Below are positions 23,670 through 33,963 of a stretch of 64,000 bases of DNA, piece after piece (positions within the stretch are counted from its first letter, which is position 1; the number at the start of each line of letters is the position of its first letter). This stretch comes from Mucilaginibacter rubeus. Its GTDB lineage: Bacteria; Bacteroidota; Bacteroidia; Sphingobacteriales; Sphingobacteriaceae. The stretch lies in assembly GCF_003286415.2 (NCBI RefSeq), contig NZ_CP043450.1:2914001-2978000 (forward strand), written 5' to 3'. The notes under the pieces were generated by a model, which saw only the letters and a program-made list of their open reading frames with translations, was not told where the DNA came from and searched no databases. The translations under genes and the position numbers were made by a program.

Positions 23670-25492
23670 TGTTGTTTATATTTTACAGCAGCTTCATCCG
23701 CGCCAACGGCATGGTAGTCGGCTGCTATTTGCATGTAGGCTTTTTTGTCGGTTGTGTTTTTTAGCCTGATGATCTCTCCTACTATAGCTTTTAAATTCAC
23801 AAGTTCGATATCCGAGGGATGCTGCCTTATGGCCGAATCGATATACGGTGTGGCCTTAGCGGGCTGGTCGCTTTTCAAAAACACCAGGTACATGGTTTGC
23901 GTGTTGGCAAAGGAAGGGTCAAGCTGATAGGCTTTTTTAAAGTAAAAAGCAGCACCGTCGCTGTCGCCCAGCTCAAAACTTAACCTTCCCGCGTAAATGG
24001 GATAGGTTGCATTTTGAGGTTTCTCCAGCATTACGGCTTCAACAGCTTTCAGCGCCTTTTTTTTATCACCGGTTTTCATACTGTATTTAAATAACTGATC
24101 CATAGCATCCAACCAACTGATACGGTTTACGGATAAAGCTCCGGCCAGTTGTGCGGAGATATCATCTCCTCTTTTAAAGCCTGCACGGATTGGCTCATTG
24201 AAAGGCCAGCCGGCCTTCAGCATCATGATGGTATAAGCACCATATAATGAATCAACGCTGGTAATCGGCATCCGGCTAAGTAACTCTGTTAAACTCATTT
24301 CATGATCGGCCTGGGCTTTAATGAGTTTAGCATTTTCCAATGACTGATAAAAGGCGTCCGAAAGCAACGCATAGCCATATAAATTGGGATGCACATGCTC
24401 AAGCAGGGTTTCGTTGCCCAGGATACCATTTGGCGAATGTTGTTCAAAAACGGCCCGGGCATTTACCAAATGAATATTACTGAACTGTTTGGCAAGACCG
24501 ATAATGATACCATTCATAGCCTCCGGCGCGCGAAAGCGCAAGAGATCCAATTCTTTAGCCCTGATAAATTCCTGTTTAGCCTGTTGGCATTTAGCCGCCT
24601 GGTAAGAATCATTGGCCTGTGCATATAGCATATTGGCCGATGTATCAGAAGTATCGCTGATAAAGGGCTTCAGATCTTTTTCATTACTAACCAATGTGCT
24701 TAAAAAAACAGGGATTTTTTTGTCCTGCATAAACCGGCAAAGTTCCGTCATATTATCCTTAAACTGTGTTACTCCCGCCCTATATGCTTCAGAGTGATAA
24801 GAGATAGACTGCTGTTTAGCCATTCGTTCCATCAGGTTATCACGCTGGTCGGGCTTGGATGATACCGGTTTAAAACTGTCTATGATATTGTTGGCCAGCT
24901 GCACCAACCTCAAGTCCTTAAGCGATAGTACAGTTTGCACTAAAAACCTGTTATTGGCGATATGACTGGTTGAACCGATCCCCAAGGCACCGTAATATTC
25001 ATTGTGACCGGTATAAACTAATACAGCATTGGGCTGATAATTAACTACCTGCTTGCCAAAATCCAACACAGTATAAGAGTTTACCGCGGTTAAGGATACG
25101 TTGATCACCTCGAAATTAACATCTGGGTACGTATGCATTAAGCGGTATTGCAGCCAACGGTGAAATGAGCCGTTATGCAGGTACGGATAGCCAGCCGTCG
25201 TGGATTCGCCAAGCACAAAAATCCTGAATGTGTTTTTTGCTTTTACAACCTTGAAGGGTTCAATGTTGCCTTTGGTAGCGTTGGCGGTGTCGGTGAAATA
25301 CTTTTCAGACGCGTATTTGTTAATCACCCAATAGCTATTATCGTCGGGGTATCTGATAAATAAACTGGTATCGTGTCCGTAATTAAAAAGCCTCAGCAAT
25401 ACTTCGGCAAGTAATAAAATCAGTACAGGGATGCTTAAAGCTATTACTCTGAACCACCTTAATTTTTTCCGTGACAATTGCTGAGGCTTCAT
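23666..25492 (-). CDS. Membrane-anchored SGNH/GDSL hydrolase with TPR-like tail
   Basis: About 608 residues from Met 25492; a longer start at 25513 would add 7 residues overlapping the GH127 gene. One N-terminal helix (IALSIPVLILLLAEVLLRL) anchors it. The SGNH blocks are present: nucleophile Ser in FVLGESTTAGYPY, Asn in VYTGHNEYYG, and the DxxH-like EHVHPNLYGY. From about residue 425 the protein is helical and repeat-like (TPR: AVMLEKPQNATYPIYAGRLSFELGD, AYQLDPSFANTQ). It may remove or add ester groups on a glycan. It is translationally coupled to SxtJ and follows the GH127 gene directly, joining the utilization locus to the carbamoyltransferase group. Confidence 0.87.
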   Translation of the reverse strand: MKPQQLSRKKLRWFRVIALSIPVLILLLAEVLLRLFNYGHDTSLFIRYPDDNSYWVINKYASEKYFTDTANATKGNIEPFKVVKAKNTFRIFVLGESTTAGYPYLHNGSFHRWLQYRLMHTYPDVNFEVINVSLTAVNSYTVLDFGKQVVNYQPNAVLVYTGHNEYYGALGIGSTSHIANNRFLVQTVLSLKDLRLVQLANNIIDSFKPVSSKPDQRDNLMERMAKQQSISYHSEAYRAGVTQFKDNMTELCRFMQDKKIPVFLSTLVSNEKDLKPFISDTSDTSANMLYAQANDSYQAAKCQQAKQEFIRAKELDLLRFRAPEAMNGIIIGLAKQFSNIHLVNARAVFEQHSPNGILGNETLLEHVHPNLYGYALLSDAFYQSLENAKLIKAQADHEMSLTELLSRMPITSVDSLYGAYTIMMLKAGWPFNEPIRAGFKRGDDISAQLAGALSVNRISWLDAMDQLFKYSMKTGDKKKALKAVEAVMLEKPQNATYPIYAGRLSFELGDSDGAAFYFKKAYQLDPSFANTQTMYLVFLKSDQPAKATPYIDSAIRQHPSDIELVNLKAIVGEIIRLKNTTDKKAYMQIAADYHAVGADEAAVKYKQQ

Positions 25493-25496
25493 GTGT

Positions 25497-27473
25497 TTAT
25501 TTTGCGGCGGCATTTACTTCCGGGAACCAAACAGTCATTTCGCCTTTACCACGATTAGCCCACGAATAATATGGTATCGCGGTGAGTTCTACTTTCTTAA
25601 CAGCTTCACCATTGGTTTTGCTTAAAGCCTGTCCTTTTAAAACAGTTACACCGTTCAGTAAACCTGGTTCGGCAACAGGTTTAAACGCGGCGTTTGCCGG
25701 GATTTCCAGATTGCTTACTGTGCCGCCATTATCTTTCCATTCGGCACAATACATGATCGGTCCACGCTGTAAGGCCGTTTTGCCTTTATCATCAACCAAT
25801 GCCTTGTTGGCAACAACTTTTTTAACCTCCATTGGCAAGTTTAGCTCGATGTTATCACCTTTTTTCCATTGCCTGCTAATTACAGCATAACCGTTTTCAA
25901 CTTTGTAAGGAACTACTTTGCCATTTAATTTAAGACTGATCTTCGCTGCTGATTTATTCTGAAAAGCATACAGATCAGAAGGGATAGCCTCTGCCCTTAC
26001 CCAACCCGGGATCCGGATGCGTAGCGCAAAATTGGTTGGTGCTTCCGGAGCCACAGCAAAAGATAAAGCTCCATTCCAGGGGTAGCTGTTGCTTTGCGCG
26101 ATATTTACTTTTTTACCGCCTACCTCTATATTTGCCGTGCCCGCGATAAACAGGTTAACAAAAACACTATTTCCTTTTTGGGCATACATATAACCCGATA
26201 ATGAAGGTAGAAAACGCGCCATATTGGTTGGGCAGCATGAACATTCAAACCAGCCGGAACGTTCGGGCTCAAGTTCATGGTGCGAAACGCCATTGGTTAC
26301 CTGCATAGCATTGGTGTAGAAGAATGTTTTACCATCCAACCCAACGCCCGAAATTAACCCGTTGTATAAAACCTTTTCCAGCACATCAATATATTTTGAT
26401 TCACCGTGCAGCAGGAACATCCTCTGGTTCCAGAAAACATCACCTATTGCGGCGCAGGTTTCGTTATAGGCTGTAGTGTTTGGCAGCTCATAATCTGCAC
26501 CAAAACGCTCGCCACCGGGAACAGCACCAATGCCACCCTGTACATAGATCTTTTTACCAATCATATTGTTCCATATTTTATCAATGGCTGTAATGTATTC
26601 CTTGTCGCCGGTTAAAGCGGCTACATCGGCCATGCCCGAGTACAGGTACATTGCCCTTACAGCATGCCCTTCGGCATCTTCTTGTGCTATAACGGGTTCG
26701 TTATCCTGCCAGTACATTCCGTTTTTCCATTCGTCGGTACTGGTTTTGTCGTAGGTGCGATGCCCTCTTTCGTCAATAAAAAACTTAGCCAGGTCCAGGT
26801 ATTCTTTTTTTCCGGTGATACGGTACAAGCGTACCAGTCCCATCTCCACAATTTCATGTCCCGGCGCTACGTGCCTTTTACCGGGGCCGAAGGTTTTAAC
26901 CAGCAGATCGGCGTTTTTAAGGGCGATATCTAAAAAGTTGCGTTTATTGGTAGCCACGTAATGAGCCGCGGCCGCTTCAAACATATGACCAGAGTTATAC
27001 AGCTCATGGCTCAATTCGTTCTCCTTTACCCAGCGCTCCGGGCCCGACCAGGCATGCGGATGCAGCGGATCAATAGTACGGGCTGTATACAGGTATCCGT
27101 CCGGCTCCTGGGCTTTGCCAACAATAGTGATCAGCGAATCAACATAAGCATCAAGTTTGGCATCCGGATGAACTGCCATGGAGTAAGATGCCCCTTCAAT
27201 CGTTTTATAAATATCGGTATCATCAAAAGGGAACTTGGTGCAAAATTTACCGCTGCGAGCTGCTGCCATTTCAAAGTTTTTAACCCTGCCGGTATTCTCG
27301 CACCTGGCAAATGACGCAGGAATAGTAACCGTGCGGTTAGTTTCGATACGCGGGGTCCAAAACTTATCGCTGAGCTTTACATCGGTAAATGGTACCGGCT
27401 TTATGGGATAGTCCTTGGTTTGCGCGTAAGCAGCGCCGCAATAAAACGATAATGCAATGAGTATTCTTTTCAT
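25497..27473 (-). CDS. GH127 glycoside hydrolase (beta-L-arabinofuranosidase family)
   Basis: 658 residues with a signal peptide (cleavage near AYA-Q), then an (alpha/alpha)6 barrel and C-terminal beta-sandwich domains. The zinc and catalytic set of the family is complete: Glu338 and Cys340 in YNETCAA, and Cys413-Cys414 in FECSCCPTNMAR. In characterised members the cysteine is the nucleophile and releases beta-L-arabinofuranose. It is the third gene after SusC and SusD, so the target is likely an arabinose-containing plant glycan. Some GH127-like proteins have other activities, so the sugar is inferred. Confidence 0.94.
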   Translation of the reverse strand: MKRILIALSFYCGAAYAQTKDYPIKPVPFTDVKLSDKFWTPRIETNRTVTIPASFARCENTGRVKNFEMAAARSGKFCTKFPFDDTDIYKTIEGASYSMAVHPDAKLDAYVDSLITIVGKAQEPDGYLYTARTIDPLHPHAWSGPERWVKENELSHELYNSGHMFEAAAAHYVATNKRNFLDIALKNADLLVKTFGPGKRHVAPGHEIVEMGLVRLYRITGKKEYLDLAKFFIDERGHRTYDKTSTDEWKNGMYWQDNEPVIAQEDAEGHAVRAMYLYSGMADVAALTGDKEYITAIDKIWNNMIGKKIYVQGGIGAVPGGERFGADYELPNTTAYNETCAAIGDVFWNQRMFLLHGESKYIDVLEKVLYNGLISGVGLDGKTFFYTNAMQVTNGVSHHELEPERSGWFECSCCPTNMARFLPSLSGYMYAQKGNSVFVNLFIAGTANIEVGGKKVNIAQSNSYPWNGALSFAVAPEAPTNFALRIRIPGWVRAEAIPSDLYAFQNKSAAKISLKLNGKVVPYKVENGYAVISRQWKKGDNIELNLPMEVKKVVANKALVDDKGKTALQRGPIMYCAEWKDNGGTVSNLEIPANAAFKPVAEPGLLNGVTVLKGQALSKTNGEAVKKVELTAIPYYSWANRGKGEMTVWFPEVNAAAK

Positions 27474-27541
27474 TCTGATGATATATTAGTTCAGAAATCA
27501 GCAGAAGATCACGCGACCTTCCGCTGATTCAATTTATTTGA

Positions 27542-29179
27542 TTAATAGCCTGTATTTTGTTTCAGGTTAGGGTTTTTAACAACTTCCTGCCTTGGTAAGG
27601 GCAGTAATGCCCGGTAATCGCCATTGGGCGAATGTGACAGCCATGATTTTTTGGTAAATACTCCAAAGCGGATCAAATCCTGCCTGCGACGGCCTTCGGT
27701 AGTAAACTCCCAGCCCAGCTCATCCAAAAACCTTCCATACTGGATATCCGCACCACCTTCGTGCGAGGTATTGATGTGATTTCTTAAGCCATAATCATAC
27801 ACACTACCCGCTTGCAACTGAGCTCCGGTAACCGTTGCTTTTGCCGGGTTGGATGCAAAATCGCGCTGCCTAACCTGTGTAACCAAAGCTGCCGCACCGT
27901 TTGCATCGCCTGAACGCAGGAGACATTCGGCTTTCATCATCAGCACGTCGGCGTAGCGGAATAGCGGAAAATCATTACTCAAGCCCAGTAAGGCCCCTTG
28001 TTTGTACTCAAACTTTCCTAAGCGAAAGCCGTGTACCTCTTCAGTTGAATCGACACCGGGCACTACGTTGATATAGTTTAAAGGCTTGCCTGTGTAAGCA
28101 CCCAGTGAACCATTAATAGGCACACCTGCCAGGGTATATTGCTGCCCCTGGATCCAGTTGTTCTTTAAACGGCTGTCATCCGGGTCAAACGTATTGATGA
28201 ACTGTGGTATAGCGCAGATGCCGCCCCATGGCGAATATTGGAAGTTATAGGTTGCCTGGTTTTCAGGTTCCAGGCTTTCCATGTGCAGGGCAAAAGCGTT
28301 TGCGCCATCAGCAGTATATTTTTCATCAAAAGGGATAGCAAAAACAATCTCTTTTGAAAGCTGGTTCTCTGTTGCAAAAACCGTGCTTTGGCTGGCTTCC
28401 AGGCCAAAACCCACGCCCGAATTAATGATGGCATTACATTCGGTAATACATTTGTCCCAGGCCGGGGTACCGGTATAAACGCCTGCATTAAGGTACACCT
28501 TAGCCAGCAACGCGTGCGCCGCCCACTGGTTAAATTTACCATAAGTGGTTTGATCATTAGCGGCACTAAGTTGCGGCAAATTGGTAGTCACCTCCGATAC
28601 AATGAAATCATAAACATCTTTCCGGGTGCTTTGGGTTGGCAAGAAACCGGAAGGCAGATCGAATTTGGTAATGATGGGTACACCGCCAAAAAAATCGCAA
28701 AGCGGATAATAAAATGAGGCACGAAGCACTTTTAACTCAGCCAAAGCGGCTTCCTTACCTGTTGTCATAGGGATAAGGCCATTTTCAATCTGGTAAATAA
28801 CACGGTTACAGGTAGTAATACCTGCGTAAGCATTGTTCCATATCTGGTAGCTGTTATCCTCGTCGGATGTCCACTTATGCTCGTGCATCCGGCGGTAAAT
28901 ACCACCGTCAACCCATCCGTTAGGACGTTCCGGGATTACCAACTCGTCGGCCGAAATCTCATTAGTCCTGAAAACAGAGTTGGCGCTACGGCCCAGTTCA
29001 AGCGGGCGCCAGTAAATATAGCCTGCCCCCAGGAGTGATGCCAGATCTTCTGAGCCGGGTTTAAAATCGCTTGCTACAATGGTTACGTAATCTTTGTCCT
29101 TTAATTTAGTACAAGAAAATGTAAAAGCAATTATACTGATGATAATCAGGCTGCTTAGTATATAATATATCTTTTTCAT
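27542..29179 (-). CDS. SusD/RagB family glycan-binding lipoprotein
   Basis: 545 residues with a lipoprotein signal (lipobox near FSC, Cys about residue 23) and the helical SusD fold: NNAYAGITTCNRVIYQIENG, AELKVLRASFYYPLCDFFGGVPI, and the C-terminal DELGWEFTTEGRRRQDLIRFG followed by PLPRQEVVKNPNLKQNTGY. SusD lipoproteins cap the SusC barrel and bind glycan at the cell surface. It lies 12 bp after the SusC gene and 68 bp before GH127. Confidence 0.96.
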   Translation of the reverse strand: MKKIYYILSSLIIISIIAFTFSCTKLKDKDYVTIVASDFKPGSEDLASLLGAGYIYWRPLELGRSANSVFRTNEISADELVIPERPNGWVDGGIYRRMHEHKWTSDEDNSYQIWNNAYAGITTCNRVIYQIENGLIPMTTGKEAALAELKVLRASFYYPLCDFFGGVPIITKFDLPSGFLPTQSTRKDVYDFIVSEVTTNLPQLSAANDQTTYGKFNQWAAHALLAKVYLNAGVYTGTPAWDKCITECNAIINSGVGFGLEASQSTVFATENQLSKEIVFAIPFDEKYTADGANAFALHMESLEPENQATYNFQYSPWGGICAIPQFINTFDPDDSRLKNNWIQGQQYTLAGVPINGSLGAYTGKPLNYINVVPGVDSTEEVHGFRLGKFEYKQGALLGLSNDFPLFRYADVLMMKAECLLRSGDANGAAALVTQVRQRDFASNPAKATVTGAQLQAGSVYDYGLRNHINTSHEGGADIQYGRFLDELGWEFTTEGRRRQDLIRFGVFTKKSWLSHSPNGDYRALLPLPRQEVVKNPNLKQNTGY

Positions 29180-29191
29180 GATGTTTAATGA

Positions 29192-32100
29192 TTAAAAGCT
29201 TGCGCTTGCACCTATAGTAAATGTCCTTGTGGTTGGATACTTGTCGCGGTTATCATTACCGGGAGCAAGACCGCTCCTATCAACTTCCGGGTCGATACCT
29301 TTGTACCCGGTTATCACGAACGTATTAAGCGTTGATAAATAAACACGCATTCCGTGGATATATTTAGACTTAAGGTTGTTAAAAGTGTAGCCCAGGTTTA
29401 TATTATCAATTTTCCAGAAATCGCCATTTTCAATGTAGTAGCTGTTAAACTCAAGCGGCATGGTATTATTAAGTACTGCAGTACCAAAAACCTTGTCTTT
29501 AGCCGATTTTAGACGGTTATAATATTGAATGGAAGTATTTTCATAATACATGCGCTGAAAGTTCAGGATTTGGTAATCAAATGCGCCACGCATGGTTACA
29601 CTGAAGTCCCAGTCTTTATACCTGATATTATTGTTCCATCCTGCATAGTATTTTGGCAAGCCGTTACCAAGTACTCTCTTATCCTCAAACGAGTGGGTGA
29701 AATCTTTATAAGCCACCGATTTACCGTTTGCATCTTCGTAAATCCATTGTCCATCCTGTGATACGCCGGTAACTTTAAAGCCATAGAAATCACCTATATT
29801 TTTACCCACCCTTACAATGTTAGTAAAGGTTTGAATAGGCTCACCGGTGCTACCTGTAGTAAAGTAATCGCTGGTAGTTTTGTAAATACTATTTGATAAA
29901 CTGATCAGTTTATTGGAGTTGGTCGAAAAATTAAAGCTGCTTGTCCATTGGAAATTTGCCGAGCGGATTGGGGTAACATTTACGATAACCTCGATACCTT
30001 TATTTTGCATGGTACCTACGTTTGCTCTGGTACTATTGTATAAGTTCGGCGGACTTGGCACGGCATAGTCATACAATAAGCCTTTAATTTTACGATCATA
30101 CAGATCGACTGAACCTGTAACCATGCCTTTCAGTAAGCTGAAATCCAAACCAAGGTCGGCCTCATGTTTTTCTTCCCATTTCAAATCCGGATTTGGGTTT
30201 TGTGACGGGCCAAGCGTTTGGATCCATTGCCCGTTTGAGTACACATAATAACCATAGCCTAACAATCCCACTCCCAAAAATCCTTGGCTTGGCTGGTTAC
30301 CGGTAACACCGTAACCTGCACGGAATTTTAAATCATCAAAAATACGCTGCGACTGCATAAAAGGTTCCTTGGTTAAACGCCAGCCCACCTGCACTGCCGG
30401 GAATGTACCCCAGGGCTCTTTAGTGCCATATAACTGGCTGGCCTCTTCGCGTCGCACACTGGCCAATAGCAAATACCTGTCTTTGTAATTATAGGTAGCA
30501 CGGCCAAAAAAGCTGATCAAATTGGTTTGTGACCTTGAGCTGTTTTCAACTCCCAAACCTTCGGCAGCAGCACGGCCAAGACCAATGTTGTTATAGCTGA
30601 AAATATCAGTAGGGAAATCATGGTTCTGCTCAAAAAAGCCGAACGTGTCGTTATCCTGGTAGCTGTATCCACCTAAAACTGAGAAGTTATGGCTGCCTAT
30701 TGTTTTACGGTATTCGGCAGTTAGCTCCAACAACCTGTCAATTGACTGGGTTTGGCCAACACCCGCATAACCATTCAGGTGATCGCGGATATTGGAAATA
30801 TTTTGTTTGTTTTCTGAATAACCTGCAACCTGGTTAAAGCGGGTGTATGAACCCAGTGCCGAAAGCTTCAAGCCGCTAATTGGTGTGTAAGTTATAGTCG
30901 AATTATATTTTGAAGTTGTATTAGAGGTATGGCCATCGCTGTTGTACAACATGGATACCGGGTTTTGATAATTGAAAATGCTTGGCTGTTCAAAATAAGT
31001 GCCATCGGCATTTTTAATTGGCGAGGTAGGGTTTTGCAATATGGCCTGGCGATAGGTATAACCATTAAAAGTACCGCCATCCTGTGTTTGGGTAAAGCTG
31101 TTATTTTGCTGTAATAAGCCAAAGTTGATCTTTACCTTATCATCAAACATGTAATGATTGATATCAACCCTGCCCGAAAATGTCTTGTTATCTGATTTTT
31201 GGAAAATACCATTTAACGAACGGTAATTAACCGATGCCAGGTAATTGGTTTTGCTGGTACCGCCACGTAATGTTAAATTGTGTACTGTAGTTATTGGCAG
31301 GTTATTAGAGATTGCTTTAAGCCAGTCGGTCGAGCTGCCCTGGTCATATGATTTATCCCTTGTACCGGCGGCAATTTGCTGGCGGTAATCGGCGGCTGTA
31401 AAAAGTTTAGGTTCGCGGGCTAAGGTTTGGGTACTTACGTAACCGCTGTAATCAACGGCATTGGTGAAATTGCCTGTCGCTCTTTTTGTAGTAATAATGA
31501 TAACGCCGTTTGTACCACGCACACCATAAATAGCCGCAGCCGAACCATCTTTTAATACGTCGATAGTTTCAATATCTTCAGGCACTACGGTTTTTAAACT
31601 TCCGGGAACGCCGTCAACCAATACCAAAGGATCTGAATTGGCGCCAAATAAGGTAGTATTACCCCTTAATGCAATCTGTGAGCCTGATGTTGGATCACCG
31701 CTTGGGGCTGAAACCGTAAGACCTGCCACTTTGCCCTGTAAAAGCTGGCCGGCATCCAATACCGGGCCTTTTACAAAGTTTTCGGCTTTTACGGTAGCTA
31801 CCGAGCTGGTTACGTCGCCTTTACGCTGACTGCCGTAGCCTATTACTATAACCTCATTCAATGAACTTGGTGTAGCTTTCAATTGTACGTTAATTACCGT
31901 ACGGCCACCCGCCGGGATTTCCTGCGAAGTAAAACCGATAAATGAGAATAACAATAAAGCCCTTTCAGTTTCCGAATCAGGGATGTTGATGCTATATTTT
32001 CCATTTACATCTGTTTGCGCGCCAACGGTAGTGCCCTTAAGCGCTACAGTAACGCCGGGCAGAGGCTGATCATGATCATCGGTTACTTTACCCGTTATTG

Positions 32101-32521
32101 TTTTTGCAACCGCGAGTGGTGCATCCTCCTTATCATCAGCGTTATCCTGCTTTGCCGGATTTGCTTTACCCAAAACAATCTGATCGCCAATGATATCGAA
32201 AGTAATCCCCCTTGGGGTAAGTAGTTTATCAAGAACATCGCGCAGTTTTTCCTGTTTGGCATCAAGCGACAAACCCTGTTCTTTTTCAACCAGGTTCAGA
32301 TGGTAAACAAACTTCAAACTGGTAGCTTTTTCCAGCTGCTGAATTGCTTTTACAAGGCTTGCATTTTGAATATTATAATCAACACGCCTGTCAAGCAGGC
32401 TTTGCCCCTTGCTGGGATTAGCCAGGGAAACGCCTGTAAAAACGAGCAGTATTAAAATTTGACTAAAAGTGATTCTCATAATTTTACACCAGTCAAAGTG
32501 GTTTTGTAAATAAATCTTCAT
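29192..32521 (-). CDS. SusC/RagA TonB-linked outer-membrane transporter with STN domain
   Basis: About 1109 residues from Met 32521 (a further Met 12 codons upstream at 32557 is possible). After the signal peptide comes a Secretin/TonB N-terminal (STN) domain (about 40-105, VKAIQQLEKATSLKFVYH). Then come a carboxypeptidase-like domain (ITGKVTDDHDQPLPGVTV), the plug with DVLKDGSAAAIYGVRGTNGV, and a long barrel ending in GASASF. The STN domain is the part that signals to a FecR anti-sigma factor. That agrees with the FecR and ECF sigma genes just upstream, which probably control the locus in response to glycan binding. Confidence 0.96.
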   Translation of the reverse strand: MKIYLQNHFDWCKIMRITFSQILILLVFTGVSLANPSKGQSLLDRRVDYNIQNASLVKAIQQLEKATSLKFVYHLNLVEKEQGLSLDAKQEKLRDVLDKLLTPRGITFDIIGDQIVLGKANPAKQDNADDKEDAPLAVAKTITGKVTDDHDQPLPGVTVALKGTTVGAQTDVNGKYSINIPDSETERALLLFSFIGFTSQEIPAGGRTVINVQLKATPSSLNEVIVIGYGSQRKGDVTSSVATVKAENFVKGPVLDAGQLLQGKVAGLTVSAPSGDPTSGSQIALRGNTTLFGANSDPLVLVDGVPGSLKTVVPEDIETIDVLKDGSAAAIYGVRGTNGVIIITTKRATGNFTNAVDYSGYVSTQTLAREPKLFTAADYRQQIAAGTRDKSYDQGSSTDWLKAISNNLPITTVHNLTLRGGTSKTNYLASVNYRSLNGIFQKSDNKTFSGRVDINHYMFDDKVKINFGLLQQNNSFTQTQDGGTFNGYTYRQAILQNPTSPIKNADGTYFEQPSIFNYQNPVSMLYNSDGHTSNTTSKYNSTITYTPISGLKLSALGSYTRFNQVAGYSENKQNISNIRDHLNGYAGVGQTQSIDRLLELTAEYRKTIGSHNFSVLGGYSYQDNDTFGFFEQNHDFPTDIFSYNNIGLGRAAAEGLGVENSSRSQTNLISFFGRATYNYKDRYLLLASVRREEASQLYGTKEPWGTFPAVQVGWRLTKEPFMQSQRIFDDLKFRAGYGVTGNQPSQGFLGVGLLGYGYYVYSNGQWIQTLGPSQNPNPDLKWEEKHEADLGLDFSLLKGMVTGSVDLYDRKIKGLLYDYAVPSPPNLYNSTRANVGTMQNKGIEVIVNVTPIRSANFQWTSSFNFSTNSNKLISLSNSIYKTTSDYFTTGSTGEPIQTFTNIVRVGKNIGDFYGFKVTGVSQDGQWIYEDANGKSVAYKDFTHSFEDKRVLGNGLPKYYAGWNNNIRYKDWDFSVTMRGAFDYQILNFQRMYYENTSIQYYNRLKSAKDKVFGTAVLNNTMPLEFNSYYIENGDFWKIDNINLGYTFNNLKSKYIHGMRVYLSTLNTFVITGYKGIDPEVDRSGLAPGNDNRDKYPTTRTFTIGASASF

Positions 32522-32732
32522 ACATTTAAGTGTTTCTTTTTGAAAAAATTGAGACAAAGGATTCCCGGATCACCTCAAAAAAAGGCGTTGCACACCGGGG
32601 ATTAAAAGTTTATAGGAGTGTCTCCAGCACTCCTATTTCCTTTTTCAGGAAAGTTTGAGGGGGCGTTTTAAGTATCGGTTCTTTTCTCCATATAGGTTTG
32701 TTTGGGTTTTATTGGTGTTTTAGATAATTGGT

Positions 32733-33779
32733 TTATTGGGTACTTTCCAGAACAAACTGGTTGCCGTTTACACGGTAGCTTACGTTAAGCGTCTTTTTCA
32801 GGATCTCCAGTATGGTTGGCAGGTTTTCATTTGTAAAATCGGCCTTCAGGTTATCGGTATTAATACTTTCCTCGGTCGAACTGATATTGACATTAAAGCT
32901 TTTATTTAATATCCTGAATACCTCCCTTAAAGGTGTATTGTTGAACGACAAGCTTGTTTTCCTCCACATCCCTATTGAAACATCTTTTATTTCCAGGTTC
33001 TTCTTCAGGTTATCGGTAGGTTTGTCATAAACGGCCTCCTGGTTTGGTAATAACATCACGCCATCACCAGCGCTGGCTATAACGGCATTGGTATTACTTA
33101 CCTGTGCCGTTCCTTTACCTGCAACTGATACCGAAACTTTACCGGTAACAACATCAACTTTGGTTGTTTTATCGGCTGCATATGCCCGGATCCGGAAACT
33201 GGTGCCCCATACCTTGGTGATCACATTACCGGTATAAATAGAAAACGGGCGCTTATGATCTTTAGTAACCTCAAAAAATGCTTCACCACTCAGGGATACT
33301 TTGCGGCTTAACTTTTCAAAGGTTTTTAAATACGTCAAGGTTGAATTTGGGCTTACCCATACCCGGCTTCCATCGGATAAGGTGAGTTCTTTTATCGTAT
33401 TCCCAGTATTGGTAAATACCTGCTGCTGATTTTCAACCATCTTAGGCGGCACCCCGACAGGAGAAGTTTTAAGCCGCACAAAAAACACAGCTATCAAAAC
33501 TGCGGCCACACCAGATAACCAGTAAATCACTTGTTTCAGGTTGGATTTTTGGGGTTGTATGGGGATTATGTTTTTATTCTCGGCTGCATCGATATTGGAT
33601 TTGATGTTCTCCCACATCATGGCTTTAAATAACTGTTGTTCGGCCTCCGGCAATACAGATACATCATCGGGCGCATCCTGAAATGAGGTGTACCACGCAT
33701 GGATCATGGCCATTTCCTGTTCATCGCAGGTGCCGGCAAAATATTTCTCCAATAGTTCGGCAGGTAAATTCTTCTTCAT
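32733..33779 (-). CDS. FecR family anti-sigma factor
   Basis: 348 residues: an N-terminal cytoplasmic region (LLEKYFAGTCDEQEMAMIHAWY), one membrane helix (about 83-100, VIYWLSGVAAVLIAVFFV), and the periplasmic FecR domain (TLSDGSRVWVSPNSTLTYL, GEAFFEVTKDHKRPF). A C-terminal DUF4974/STN-like domain follows (FNNTPLREVFRILNKSFNVNI). It holds the ECF sigma factor until the SusC STN domain signals. It is between the sigma gene and SusC in the same orientation. Confidence 0.96.
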   Translation of the reverse strand: MKKNLPAELLEKYFAGTCDEQEMAMIHAWYTSFQDAPDDVSVLPEAEQQLFKAMMWENIKSNIDAAENKNIIPIQPQKSNLKQVIYWLSGVAAVLIAVFFVRLKTSPVGVPPKMVENQQQVFTNTGNTIKELTLSDGSRVWVSPNSTLTYLKTFEKLSRKVSLSGEAFFEVTKDHKRPFSIYTGNVITKVWGTSFRIRAYAADKTTKVDVVTGKVSVSVAGKGTAQVSNTNAVIASAGDGVMLLPNQEAVYDKPTDNLKKNLEIKDVSIGMWRKTSLSFNNTPLREVFRILNKSFNVNISSTEESINTDNLKADFTNENLPTILEILKKTLNVSYRVNGNQFVLESTQ

Positions 33780-33963
33780 TAAGCGCTTGTTTTAGGCAAG
33801 ATTTATTGATGGTTTATAATAAGATGTAACCCAGCCAGGCCTCAACCCCTACTGTGATTATAATTTTTTTTAAAAAAAAATTCCGGCGACAGCGGTCGGG
33901 CCAATAGAAAGTTACTTGAGGTAAAAAGTTCGTTTTGGAAAAGATATTGTTATCTTGGCGAAA

